Shown one piece after another: positions 7,759 through 15,609 of a stretch of DNA of 15,952 nt. Positions within the stretch are counted from its first letter, which is position 1. Each line of letters starts with the position of its first letter. The stretch lies in NCBI GenBank assembly GCA_030628905.1, contig DAOVQB010000096.1, positions 1-15,952 on the forward strand, read 5' to 3'. The translations under genes and the position numbers were made by a program. The notes under the pieces were generated by a model. The model saw only the letters and a list, made by a program, of their open reading frames with translations, made no database searches and was not told the DNA's origin. Source of the stretch: DAOVQB01 sp023128935 (lineage in GTDB: Bacteria; Eisenbacteria; RBG-16-71-46; CAIMUX01; WJJG01).

Positions 7759-9885
7759 ATGAAAAGAGTTATGGCCGTGGGTCTCGTGGCCGCGTGCGCC
7801 CTCGCCCCCACGCCGGCCTTATTGGCAACAGATGGAACTGACGCGGCTGTCAGCGGATGTGTCTTCAACACGGCCGACGGGATGCCTATCCCCGGCGCCG
7901 AGATCGCTGTGGAAGGCTCGGAAGCGAGGGCCAATATGGATGACGAGGGGTGTTACACCTTGAATGGTCTGAATTTAGGAAACTGCACCCTGCTCGTCAG
8001 TGCGGCTGGGTTCGAACCCGCGTCGTCACAGATCACCATTGGAGCTGGAGAGGTCTCGCTCGACTTCCACCTGCGGCCTGTGCTCGTGCACGTAGAATCG
8101 ATGGTAGTGACCGCCACGCGAACGCAGGAGCCGCTCAAGGACGTCCCCATCTTGACTGAGGTTATCTCCCGTCAGGATATCGAAATGAGCGGTGCCATCA
8201 CGGTCATAGACGCCCTGCAGGATCTTGCGGGCATCGAGTTCTCCCCGGACCAGCACGGTGCCAACATCCTGATGAATGGCCTCGGACCCAGATACGTACT
8301 CTTCCTGCTCGATGGGGAGCGCATAGCAGGGGAAGTGCGCGGAAACATCGACTTCTCGCGATTGAATACGGCCTGCATCGAACGCATCGAGGTGGTCAAG
8401 GGAGCAACATCCTCCCTATACGGTTCAAATGCCATTGGTGGCGTCGTCAATATCATCACCCGCGGGGTCCGCAGCCCTGTGGAGATTGACGTCCGCTCCC
8501 ACTTCTCCGACTTCCGCGAGTCCGTTCTAGAAGCCGCCCTCGGCCTCAAACGAAACCGGCTGAGTTCCAGAACGCACATCGTGCGCAAGAAATCGGATGG
8601 CTACGACCTGGACCCAACCACTGCCCGCTATACTGTCGAGGCATACGATGACGTTTCGCTCGGACAGAAATTCACAGTTCCCGCAACGGACAGACTGATT
8701 CTGACTGTGGGAGCCAACTACTATGAACATGAACGACTGGATGCCACTCGTGAAGTGACTGGCAAGTACAGAAAGTCCTACAGCAGATCCTACAGCGGCG
8801 TGGCGGAATACCGGCTGACCGATTCCCACCAGCTCAATGCCAGTTGGCATGCGGACAACTATGAGACGCGCGACGTCCTGGAACGCCTCCAGGACAAAGA
8901 GAGAACGATCTACGAACATGACCGTCACACCGGACGCCTGGCCGCCTCGCTCTCATGGCGCGATCGCTACAAACTGATCCTTGGTGGTGAGTATGACCAC
9001 GAACGTCTCTTCTCAACGCGTATTGAAGGCGAGCAGCGCACAGCTGACGACTGGATCCTGTATGCGCAGGAGGACATCACACTTGGAGATAGTTGGAATC
9101 TGGTCGCGGGATTGCGCCTCGACAACCACTCCGCCTACGGCACGCATCTCAGTCCCAAGATATCCGGCATGTTCCAGCTGTGGCCCTTCAACTTCCGCGC
9201 CACCTACGGCACCGGTTTCAGGGCGCCCACCCTGAAGGAAATCTACCTGGATTGGGATCACGGAGGTGCTGGCCCATACGTGTATGGGAATTCAGATCTG
9301 GCGCCTGAAACAGCCCGCCAAGGATCCCTCTCCGCTGAGTTACTGGGCTCTAGATTCAGTGGGTCTGTCTCTGTTTTTCGCAACGACCTGAAGGACATGA
9401 TCGATGTTACGCAGTCCATCAACGAGCCAAACACTTACTTCTACGAGAACGTTGATGAGGCCCTGACTCAAGGCATCGAGGCCCAGGCCAAGATCGCTCT
9501 GGTCTGCGGGCTCGGCCTTTCGTGTGGTTATGTTTATCTGGACACGGAAGACAAAACCACTGGCTTGGAGCTGTACGGGCGGCCTCGCAACAAGGCAACT
9601 GTGAGGCTGGACTACGCCAACCGCAGCCTTGGATTGAACATCAGCCTGCGTACGAGGATCGTTGGGAAGAAGTTGATTGGCGCGGACGTGGACCAGACAA
9701 GCGGCGAAAGCATCGAATACCACCAGGATGCCTATGACCTCTGGGACCTGATTATCAACCAGGATATCTTTGACTATACGACCGCAACCATCGGGGTCGA
9801 CAACCTATTTAATCAGATGGACAGGCAGTATCTACAAACCCCGGGACGGACGTTCTATGGCGCAATGCGCGTTCGCTACCACTAG
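7759..9885 (+). CDS. hmuR: TonB-dependent outer-membrane haem receptor, HmuR-like
   Basis: A 708-residue outer-membrane active transporter. The ATG at 7759 is preferred (GGAAGG 7 nt upstream, then MKRVMAVGLVAACALAPTPA as signal peptide, cleavage near residue 23) over the upstream TTG at 7744. Residues about 29-105 form a carboxypeptidase-regulatory-like beta-sandwich common in Bacteroidota-type receptors. ESMVVTATR at 113-121 is the TonB-box-like segment, and the plug follows to about 235, ending IERIEVVKGATSSLYGSNAI and GGVVNIIT. The rest is a 22-strand-type barrel ending in FYGAMRVRYH. FRAPTLKEIY (FRAP at 487-490), His501 and NSDLAPE (511-517) match the FRAP/NPxL haem-receptor boxes with the histidine between them. 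Its neighbour 176 bp downstream is a HmuY-family lipoprotein, which strengthens haem as substrate; siderophore or cobalamin remain alternatives from fold alone. Confidence 0.85.
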   Translation: MKRVMAVGLVAACALAPTPALLATDGTDAAVSGCVFNTADGMPIPGAEIAVEGSEARANMDDEGCYTLNGLNLGNCTLLVSAAGFEPASSQITIGAGEVSLDFHLRPVLVHVESMVVTATRTQEPLKDVPILTEVISRQDIEMSGAITVIDALQDLAGIEFSPDQHGANILMNGLGPRYVLFLLDGERIAGEVRGNIDFSRLNTACIERIEVVKGATSSLYGSNAIGGVVNIITRGVRSPVEIDVRSHFSDFRESVLEAALGLKRNRLSSRTHIVRKKSDGYDLDPTTARYTVEAYDDVSLGQKFTVPATDRLILTVGANYYEHERLDATREVTGKYRKSYSRSYSGVAEYRLTDSHQLNASWHADNYETRDVLERLQDKERTIYEHDRHTGRLAASLSWRDRYKLILGGEYDHERLFSTRIEGEQRTADDWILYAQEDITLGDSWNLVAGLRLDNHSAYGTHLSPKISGMFQLWPFNFRATYGTGFRAPTLKEIYLDWDHGGAGPYVYGNSDLAPETARQGSLSAELLGSRFSGSVSVFRNDLKDMIDVTQSINEPNTYFYENVDEALTQGIEAQAKIALVCGLGLSCGYVYLDTEDKTTGLELYGRPRNKATVRLDYANRSLGLNISLRTRIVGKKLIGADVDQTSGESIEYHQDAYDLWDLIINQDIFDYTTATIGVDNLFNQMDRQYLQTPGRTFYGAMRVRYH

Positions 9886-9958
9886 CCCTGATGCGGCAAT
9901 AATTTCTCGCGTGAGCAATAGCGGTTTGCGCCGAGAATTATTGCCGCATCAGGGCTAG
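9882..9958 (+). repeat. 77-bp palindromic element overlapping the receptor stop codon
   Basis: The left arm 9882-9909 and right arm 9932-9958 are reverse complements over 27 positions, with one extra T in the left arm and a 22-nt loop. The arms begin and end with CTAG, and the left-arm TAG (9883-9885) is the stop codon of the receptor gene. The loop can extend the stem further with G-C and G-T pairs. No T-tract follows the right arm, so it is not a textbook intrinsic terminator, though such a strong hairpin would protect the 3' end of the hmuR message or reduce read-through into hmuY. Confidence 0.85.
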
Positions 9959-9971
9959 GCGCGGGCCCTAA
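9959..9971. repeat. 13-bp direct repeat, left copy
   Basis: GCGCGGGCCCTAA occurs here, just after the palindrome, and again at 10735-10747 over the stop of the convergent peptidase gene. The pair flanks the hmuY-like gene. A 13-mer match of GC-rich sequence can arise by chance in a 16-kb window. Confidence 0.5.
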
Positions 9972-10061
9972 GTGTGACAGGGGAGTCCTGACGGTGCGGA
10001 TGATGCTCAATGGCGGGAGAATTGGGAAGTGACACTGGGAGATAGGGAGAAAGGGAGAAAA

Positions 10062-10685
10062 ATGAAGTGGCTCAAGCTCCAAGATTGGATCTTCTTGCTG
10101 TGCGCGGCGGTGGTGGTCTTTGTAGGGGGTGGGTGCAATGACGACAGCGGCAACCCGCTGGTTCCGCCCATCAGCAATGCGGTTGGGAACGAAGTGATGG
10201 TGGACGCCTCCGACTACTACGAATGGGCCTACTTCTCCTTTAGCAAAGGAGACACGGTTACGGTAGAGGATGCGGGCAGCTCGCTGGACTGGGATCTGGG
10301 CCTGCGTCGCTACCATTTCCGCACCAACAGTGGAGTCTCTGGTTCGGGAGAAGGGGCTGCAATCAATATTGGTCTAATGGCGTTCGACTCCCTGACCGTA
10401 GCGCCGGACTCCGGCTATGTGGTAGATGACTCGCTGACGGTTCCACAGATGGGCGGGTCCATTACATTCCCCGCGAGTGCGGTCCTGGAAGATTGGTGTG
10501 ACATGGATATGAGCACTATGCCACCGATCTGCACGCCTACGAACAACATCTTTGTGCTCAAGACGTCTGATGGGAAGTACGTAAAGGTCTGGTTCAAGAG
10601 CTACTACAACCCGGAGGGGCCATCCGGCCACATCACCTTGCAGTATCTTTACCAGCCGAACGGTAGCCAGGATCTCGCGGAATGA
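10062..10685 (+). CDS. hmuY: HmuY-family haem-binding lipoprotein
   Basis: A 207-residue predicted surface lipoprotein of the HmuY family, which binds haem and hands it to a HmuR-type TonB receptor. The signal peptide runs to VGGGC with Cys25 as the lipidation site; glycine at -3 makes it a weak lipobox. Diagnostic motifs are VDASDYYEWAYFSFSKGDTV (48-67), LDWDLGLRRYHFRTNSGVSG (75-94), and near the C-terminus FVLKTSDGKYVKVWFKSYY and GHITLQYLYQP, closely matching the P. gingivalis protein in order and spacing. The start at 10062 follows AGGGAG 4 nt upstream; the frame is open to 10029 but only this start gives a signal peptide at the N-terminus. The only histidines are His85 and His190, outside the region of the known haem ligands. 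That region instead has Met130, Met148, Met150 and Met153, with Cys146 and Cys157 around the last three. It lies 176 bp downstream of the receptor gene on the same strand. Confidence 0.88.
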   Translation: MKWLKLQDWIFLLCAAVVVFVGGGCNDDSGNPLVPPISNAVGNEVMVDASDYYEWAYFSFSKGDTVTVEDAGSSLDWDLGLRRYHFRTNSGVSGSGEGAAINIGLMAFDSLTVAPDSGYVVDDSLTVPQMGGSITFPASAVLEDWCDMDMSTMPPICTPTNNIFVLKTSDGKYVKVWFKSYYNPEGPSGHITLQYLYQPNGSQDLAE

Positions 10686-10734
10686 ATTCCGCGCTCCTCC
10701 TTTCCGGGCGCGAGTGTCAGTTCGCTTATCGCCT

Positions 10735-10747
10735 GCGCGGGCCCTAA
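10735..10747. repeat. 13-bp direct repeat, right copy
   Basis: Second copy of GCGCGGGCCCTAA, overlapping the TAG stop codon (10744-10746, minus strand) of the large peptidase. It forms most of the 58-bp gap between the convergent hmuY and peptidase genes together with unremarkable sequence; no clear bidirectional terminator hairpin is visible there. Confidence 0.5.
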
Positions 10748-13700
10748 CGGATTAGGACCAGACCGCGGCTGGCGTGCCGGTTCCCCTCGCGGAGCACGGC
10801 ATAGTACATCCCCTGGGCCACGCGCTCCCCGGTCTGGTCAAGCCCGTCCCACTGCACCACATGGATACCCGGCCCATACGCGCCCCTGCGGATCAGGTGG
10901 CGGATCATCCTTCCGGACACATCCACGATGATGAGGTCCCAACTCTTGTTTCCGGGCGCACGAAGCCGCATGGCGCACAGAGAGCGGAACGGGTTCGGCC
11001 ACGGCGGTTCCAGGACCAGCTTCGATGGTTCCGGGGGGGCGTAAAGCGGGTGGGCCGGCGGGGAGATCTTGAGGGAGTCGCCCCCTGCTGTGAGGCCTGT
11101 CAGACGGTAGTAGTAGCGCCTGGCGCTCTCCACGGAATGATCCAAGAAACTGTAGAGCGAATCATCCGCTGCCGTGATCGGATCGCCACTGAGCTGTGTG
11201 GCGGATTCCTCGTCAGCCTCCTCTCCTTCCCAGCGGTGCAATAGGAAGCCATAGAAAGAGTCGGGATCGGCAGGGGACCACTCCAGTAGCAGACCGTCCT
11301 CCAGGCTGCTGGTCGACCAGTGAGTGAAACCCTCAATCGGCGTGTAGTTCAGGCGCACTGTGAGTGCGATGGCCTCCAGGGGCCGGTCAGGGTCGTTCGA
11401 GGAGATGAAGATCTTTGCGGCGTAGTCCTCCTCGACAAACCCCGCGAAGTCAAGATTGAGCACTAGTTCCAAAGGGGCTGCGGGCGTGACGACCGCGGTT
11501 ATCTCCGAGACATCTAGCCAGGATGAGCTTGGTTCATCCGGCAGTTGATCCCCGTGGGATTGCTCCTGCTGAAGCTGGCCCAGCAGCGCCCGAGCGAAGC
11601 TGTCCCAAGCGCCGGCTTTGGTAGAGGAGTCCCGAGGCTTGGTCTCGATGAGGCCATGCGGTTCTCCGGCTCCGAGTTGTTCAGGTGGCAGGAGGGTGTG
11701 CACTGCGAAGCCCACCTGTGTGGGCGATGCGATGTCTTCCAGTCGCACGGCAACCTCCAGGGAGTCGAGACCCTCCTGAAGAATGAGGTTGGAGGGTGGT
11801 CCAATGAGTTCTCCTTCGCCCGTCACGACTATGGCCGCAGTCCCAACCATGTCGTATATCATCGCACCCATGACCACCATGTAATCGGCGCCAACATTCC
11901 CATTCACAGCCCCGGTGGCGCGCGATAGATCGGTATCGAGAGAGAGGACCAATGTGAAATCCTCCATGGGGTTGGGCATTGAATCGTGCAAGCAGATCTT
12001 GAAGCAGAGATTGCCTTCCCACTCCCGGTAGGAAAGGCTCTTCAGATCGGGGGCAAGCGTGTCGGCCGGATCCTCCGCAAGGAGTGTAAAAGTCTCTGTA
12101 CTGGCTCCATCCAAAAAGCACTGCGGGATCAGATCGCTCCACTCATCCTCTGCGTCGGCGTGATAGAGGTCCAGCTTCAGTTCGCCCGTCGCGCTGTTGG
12201 CTATCGTGAGGGTGTCGGATCCGACGGGGGTGCCCTCAAGGGAAGTCTCCACCTGGGCTGCGACATCCAAGGCAGGCCGATAGGGATAGCCCATCGCCTC
12301 AAGGGCGTGAGGGCTTTCGCCCGCCCTGAAAACGGAAGTCACTGCGTAGTAGTAACGGGTTCCATTTGTGACCTCATGATCAATGTATGTGAGATTGTTC
12401 AGTGAATCCGCGTTGAGCGGTTGCGATGGGTAGTTGCCTGACTCAGTCGTGCGGTAGATACGATAACCCAGGAATGCCGGGGACGTGGTATTGATCCCGG
12501 GCGGCTCAGACCAGCTCAATGTAACCTGCTCGTCTTCCCCGATGGAAGCGGAGAGGTCAGCGGGGGGTACCAGCGCCTGGGATGCTATGATCTTGAGATC
12601 ATCCAGATACCAGCCCAAGTCGACCACAGCGGCGTCGCTCAAGTAGACGAAGCGGACCTGCAGGGAGCCTTCCAGGAAGTCGTCCAACGGTACCTGAACC
12701 TTGATCCATCCATCGCTTTCGCCCGCGAACGCCGGGAGCTTCGGAAGGGCGTAGGGATGCCCACCGCCCCAGCTGTTGTAGATCCAGCTTGGATAGCCGC
12801 CTGCAGGGGTCAGCAGTTCCCAGGTTACCCCCTGGTCCCGGCTGCAGGTGATCTGCCCGCCATCCCATTCTTCCTCGGTGTTGTACCAGGTGTGAAACTC
12901 GAGCAGTGCCGCGTTCCACTCCGAGAGATCGATCTCGTTCATTGTCAAGTTGGAGATGAGTTGGGGTGAGTGCACGCCGTCCAGCACGGTCCCAATAACA
13001 TGCGACCCCGAATGAGCAGGCGCAGCTCCTGATCCCGGAACACCCCACTCCCACTCACCCTCGAGGTTCAGGTCCGGTATGGCTGCCTCGAGATCCCAGG
13101 CGCGGCCCCTGCGGACCTCGAGCGTCAACTCGCTGTCTGGCTCGGCGGGGAAGCGCGCTTCGTTTTCCTGGGAGGAGGTATCACGCGCGATCAGGTGATA
13201 CGCGATCTCTGTGCCTTCATCCAGGACGCCCAGAGACATAAAGCCTTCATAGAGCCCGGGGAATAGCTCTGGATCCTTGAGGTAGAGATCAAACTGATCT
13301 GCCCAGGTGCTGTCCGGCTGGGTCACAGTGGCCTCGATCCGCGCCGAGCCGATGGCGCCGATATTGTCGGTGATCTCTGCCCAGAGCCAAATGCCGTCCT
13401 GGTCGGCGGTCGGATCCCCCGGATTTGTGTGCTCCAGCACGGGCGGCGTCTCATCCGTGCCAACGAAGTAGGAGAACACCTCGGCCGGTGCATCGGCGGG
13501 GAGGGTGGCCGCACGGCCACTTTGATCCATCGCTGTGATGTAATAGTAGACGGTTGTCCCAGCCGCTTGGGCGGGGATCTCATGCTGGAAGCTCCAACCA
13601 CTGCCCTCCATTACCCCCGCAACATAGCTGCTGTCGTTGAAGCCATAGTGGAGCTGCACGCTCTCGCGATCGAGGGGGTAGATCGAAGCGATCATGGCCT

Positions 13701-15609
13701 CGATCGCGCGCGCGGAGGTCGTGTCCTCGGTGTCATAGAGTGGGGGGTGGGTGATGCGCACCTCGAAGTCGCCGATATTGTGGTTTTCGAAGCCTTCCGC
13801 GATCGCCTCGAGGTGCGGGGTGCCGTTGGTCAGATCTCCATCGTCGTCATCCTGTAGTAGCAGCTGGACTAGACAGGCACCAAAGTCCATTGGCCATCCG
13901 TAGCGCATATAGTGGAAGAGGCTATCGGCCAACGCGATCGCCTCACTCCGGTCTGGGATCTGATCGATTAGTGCTGAGCGCATATCCCAGAGCGCTCCAC
14001 CCAAGAGCATCCCCTCGCAGTGGGGATCCTCCGCGCACCGATCGCTCACTGGCCAGGTCATATCGTTCTCGAGATTGCGCAGGTAGGTGTCTGGCCCCCA
14101 GAAGCCATCCCCAATAATGGAGGTGTCCCGGATGGTTGCGGCGAAGTAGTCGGAGAAGGCCTCGTGCAATACCATCGGCGGCCACTCGGGCAGGTAGGCG
14201 TACATGGTCACCAGGTGTCCGTACTCGTGGAAGACCACATCTGCGATCTGTGCGGTGTTCGCACAGGTTTCGTTGCCCGTTAGGAAGACCATTCGCGGTG
14301 CTTCCGGGATCAGGTAGGCCATCGCGTTGCAGGAACGGGACTCGTCCAGGGCAATCACATCGACTGGCCGGTCCAGCTCGGTGAAGTGGGTGTCGATTTC
14401 CTTAAGGCGCGCGTGGGCGGCATTCGTGTGGATGAAGACGGACCGCGCGCATTCGGAGGCCGAGAGAGAATCCCAGGTAATCGTGGCCGGCAGAGACAGG
14501 CTGTCCAGCCGGACCTGTGGGGGTGGGGCCGAAAGAGAATGCTCATGAATCAGGGCATATGGCCCGCATAGCGTGGCCACCAGCGACAGCTCTGAGGTGC
14601 TCCCCACATCCAGTGAATCGAAGAGGAAGTACCCTTGGTCGTCAGTGAAAACCGTGTCGATGGGGACTTCCTGTAGCAAGGCGGCTACTTGGAGGTTCGG
14701 AAAGCCATAGAGCAGTTCCTCGCCCCAGGGTGTGGGGAAATGGATCTGTCCTTCCACACGGCCCTCGAGTTGCTCAGCGCCGATGACGAGGGAGTGTCGC
14801 TCCAGTAGCTCCCCGGTGCGAGCATCCACGAGCATCCGCCAGGCCCCGTCGGGTGCGGCCGTCTGGCAACGCATCCGCCAGGCGAGATGGTCTTGTGCGA
14901 GGCCGGAGAAGCGGCTGGGGAGAATGACCAACTGTCCCTCATACCACTCAATCGCTTCTGGAAGGAGCATTCCAGCGAAGGCCCGGCTCCGAGCTTCCTC
15001 AAGGGCGATCGACGGCCTGGTGGAGGGCAACACGAGGTCGGGCACGGTGCGAATCGAGAAGTGCAGCGCCCCACCATCGGGCCCGAAGGAGAAACTGAGG
15101 CGGGTTCCCTCTACGGGCAATCCTGCGTGGGTCTGGCGGTAGAAGTGGTGCTCAAGGCGCCCCGCGGGCCTGGTGCCCAATCCAAGCAGGTCGCCGGTGT
15201 CTAGCCCGAGAAGCTCGGCGTGCTCCTCCACGAACCGTGTTACAAAGGCAGCGGGAGCTTCCTCGAGCGTGGGTGTGTGTCCGATGCCGCTCAACACGCC
15301 TCCATTCGCGGGATTCCAGGAAACCGACCACCCGCCGAGATCCCGGGCCAGCGTCTGCTGTAGAGCCGGGCGGGAGAGGGGATGGGTAGGCAACGATGAT
15401 TGCATCTCTGGTGGTGGAGGCCCAGGTAGAAGGACGGTTCCCTCTGCCGCTTCGGAGGCCGTGTGAGCCGCCATTGCCAAGGCCGGGCTCAACCCGGACA
15501 GAAGAGCGCTGGCGAGAATCACCGCAAGACAAAGCTGAAGATTCGAGCAAGGTTGACTGCAAGGTGCAGACCGGTCACGAGCCAGAGCGGATAGGGATCT
15601 CAATGACAT
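10744..15609 (-). CDS. giant secreted thermolysin/fungalysin-like metallopeptidase with T9SS sorting domain
   Basis: A 1621-residue exported, multidomain zinc metallopeptidase. The start at 15609 is chosen because GGAGG lies 6 nt upstream and residues about 25-45 (LQLCLAVILASALLSGLSPA, then LA) form the signal peptide; the frame stays open to 15870 only because tandem repeats there lack stops. Residues about 85-215 look like an FTP-type propeptide (AFVTRFVEEHAELLGLDTGD, then GLPVEGTRLSFSF). The catalytic site is VVFHEYGHLV (His461, Glu462, His465) with LHEAFSDYFA at 481-490, Glu483 being the likely third ligand. DDDDGDLTNGTPHLEAIAEG (587-606) is a conserved motif of this peptidase type. Then follow Ig-like segments (to ~830), a MAM/immune-inhibitor-like beta-sandwich (~850-1010), a fibronectin III-like domain (~1014-1108), an uncharacterised stretch, a second fibronectin-like domain (~1430-1530) and a FlgD-like T9SS sorting domain (1533-1621) ending RGLVLIR. 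Convergent with hmuY. Confidence 0.85.
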   Translation of the reverse strand: MSLRSLSALARDRSAPCSQPCSNLQLCLAVILASALLSGLSPALAMAAHTASEAAEGTVLLPGPPPPEMQSSLPTHPLSRPALQQTLARDLGGWSVSWNPANGGVLSGIGHTPTLEEAPAAFVTRFVEEHAELLGLDTGDLLGLGTRPAGRLEHHFYRQTHAGLPVEGTRLSFSFGPDGGALHFSIRTVPDLVLPSTRPSIALEEARSRAFAGMLLPEAIEWYEGQLVILPSRFSGLAQDHLAWRMRCQTAAPDGAWRMLVDARTGELLERHSLVIGAEQLEGRVEGQIHFPTPWGEELLYGFPNLQVAALLQEVPIDTVFTDDQGYFLFDSLDVGSTSELSLVATLCGPYALIHEHSLSAPPPQVRLDSLSLPATITWDSLSASECARSVFIHTNAAHARLKEIDTHFTELDRPVDVIALDESRSCNAMAYLIPEAPRMVFLTGNETCANTAQIADVVFHEYGHLVTMYAYLPEWPPMVLHEAFSDYFAATIRDTSIIGDGFWGPDTYLRNLENDMTWPVSDRCAEDPHCEGMLLGGALWDMRSALIDQIPDRSEAIALADSLFHYMRYGWPMDFGACLVQLLLQDDDDGDLTNGTPHLEAIAEGFENHNIGDFEVRITHPPLYDTEDTTSARAIEAMIASIYPLDRESVQLHYGFNDSSYVAGVMEGSGWSFQHEIPAQAAGTTVYYYITAMDQSGRAATLPADAPAEVFSYFVGTDETPPVLEHTNPGDPTADQDGIWLWAEITDNIGAIGSARIEATVTQPDSTWADQFDLYLKDPELFPGLYEGFMSLGVLDEGTEIAYHLIARDTSSQENEARFPAEPDSELTLEVRRGRAWDLEAAIPDLNLEGEWEWGVPGSGAAPAHSGSHVIGTVLDGVHSPQLISNLTMNEIDLSEWNAALLEFHTWYNTEEEWDGGQITCSRDQGVTWELLTPAGGYPSWIYNSWGGGHPYALPKLPAFAGESDGWIKVQVPLDDFLEGSLQVRFVYLSDAAVVDLGWYLDDLKIIASQALVPPADLSASIGEDEQVTLSWSEPPGINTTSPAFLGYRIYRTTESGNYPSQPLNADSLNNLTYIDHEVTNGTRYYYAVTSVFRAGESPHALEAMGYPYRPALDVAAQVETSLEGTPVGSDTLTIANSATGELKLDLYHADAEDEWSDLIPQCFLDGASTETFTLLAEDPADTLAPDLKSLSYREWEGNLCFKICLHDSMPNPMEDFTLVLSLDTDLSRATGAVNGNVGADYMVVMGAMIYDMVGTAAIVVTGEGELIGPPSNLILQEGLDSLEVAVRLEDIASPTQVGFAVHTLLPPEQLGAGEPHGLIETKPRDSSTKAGAWDSFARALLGQLQQEQSHGDQLPDEPSSSWLDVSEITAVVTPAAPLELVLNLDFAGFVEEDYAAKIFISSNDPDRPLEAIALTVRLNYTPIEGFTHWSTSSLEDGLLLEWSPADPDSFYGFLLHRWEGEEADEESATQLSGDPITAADDSLYSFLDHSVESARRYYYRLTGLTAGGDSLKISPPAHPLYAPPEPSKLVLEPPWPNPFRSLCAMRLRAPGNKSWDLIIVDVSGRMIRHLIRRGAYGPGIHVVQWDGLDQTGERVAQGMYYAVLREGNRHASRGLVLIR

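Noticed and set aside
9882..9958. Simple intrinsic terminator of hmuR
   Set aside because: The stem is far longer than a normal terminator, lacks a following T-tract, and a diverged copy exists elsewhere; terminator activity is possible but does not explain it fully.
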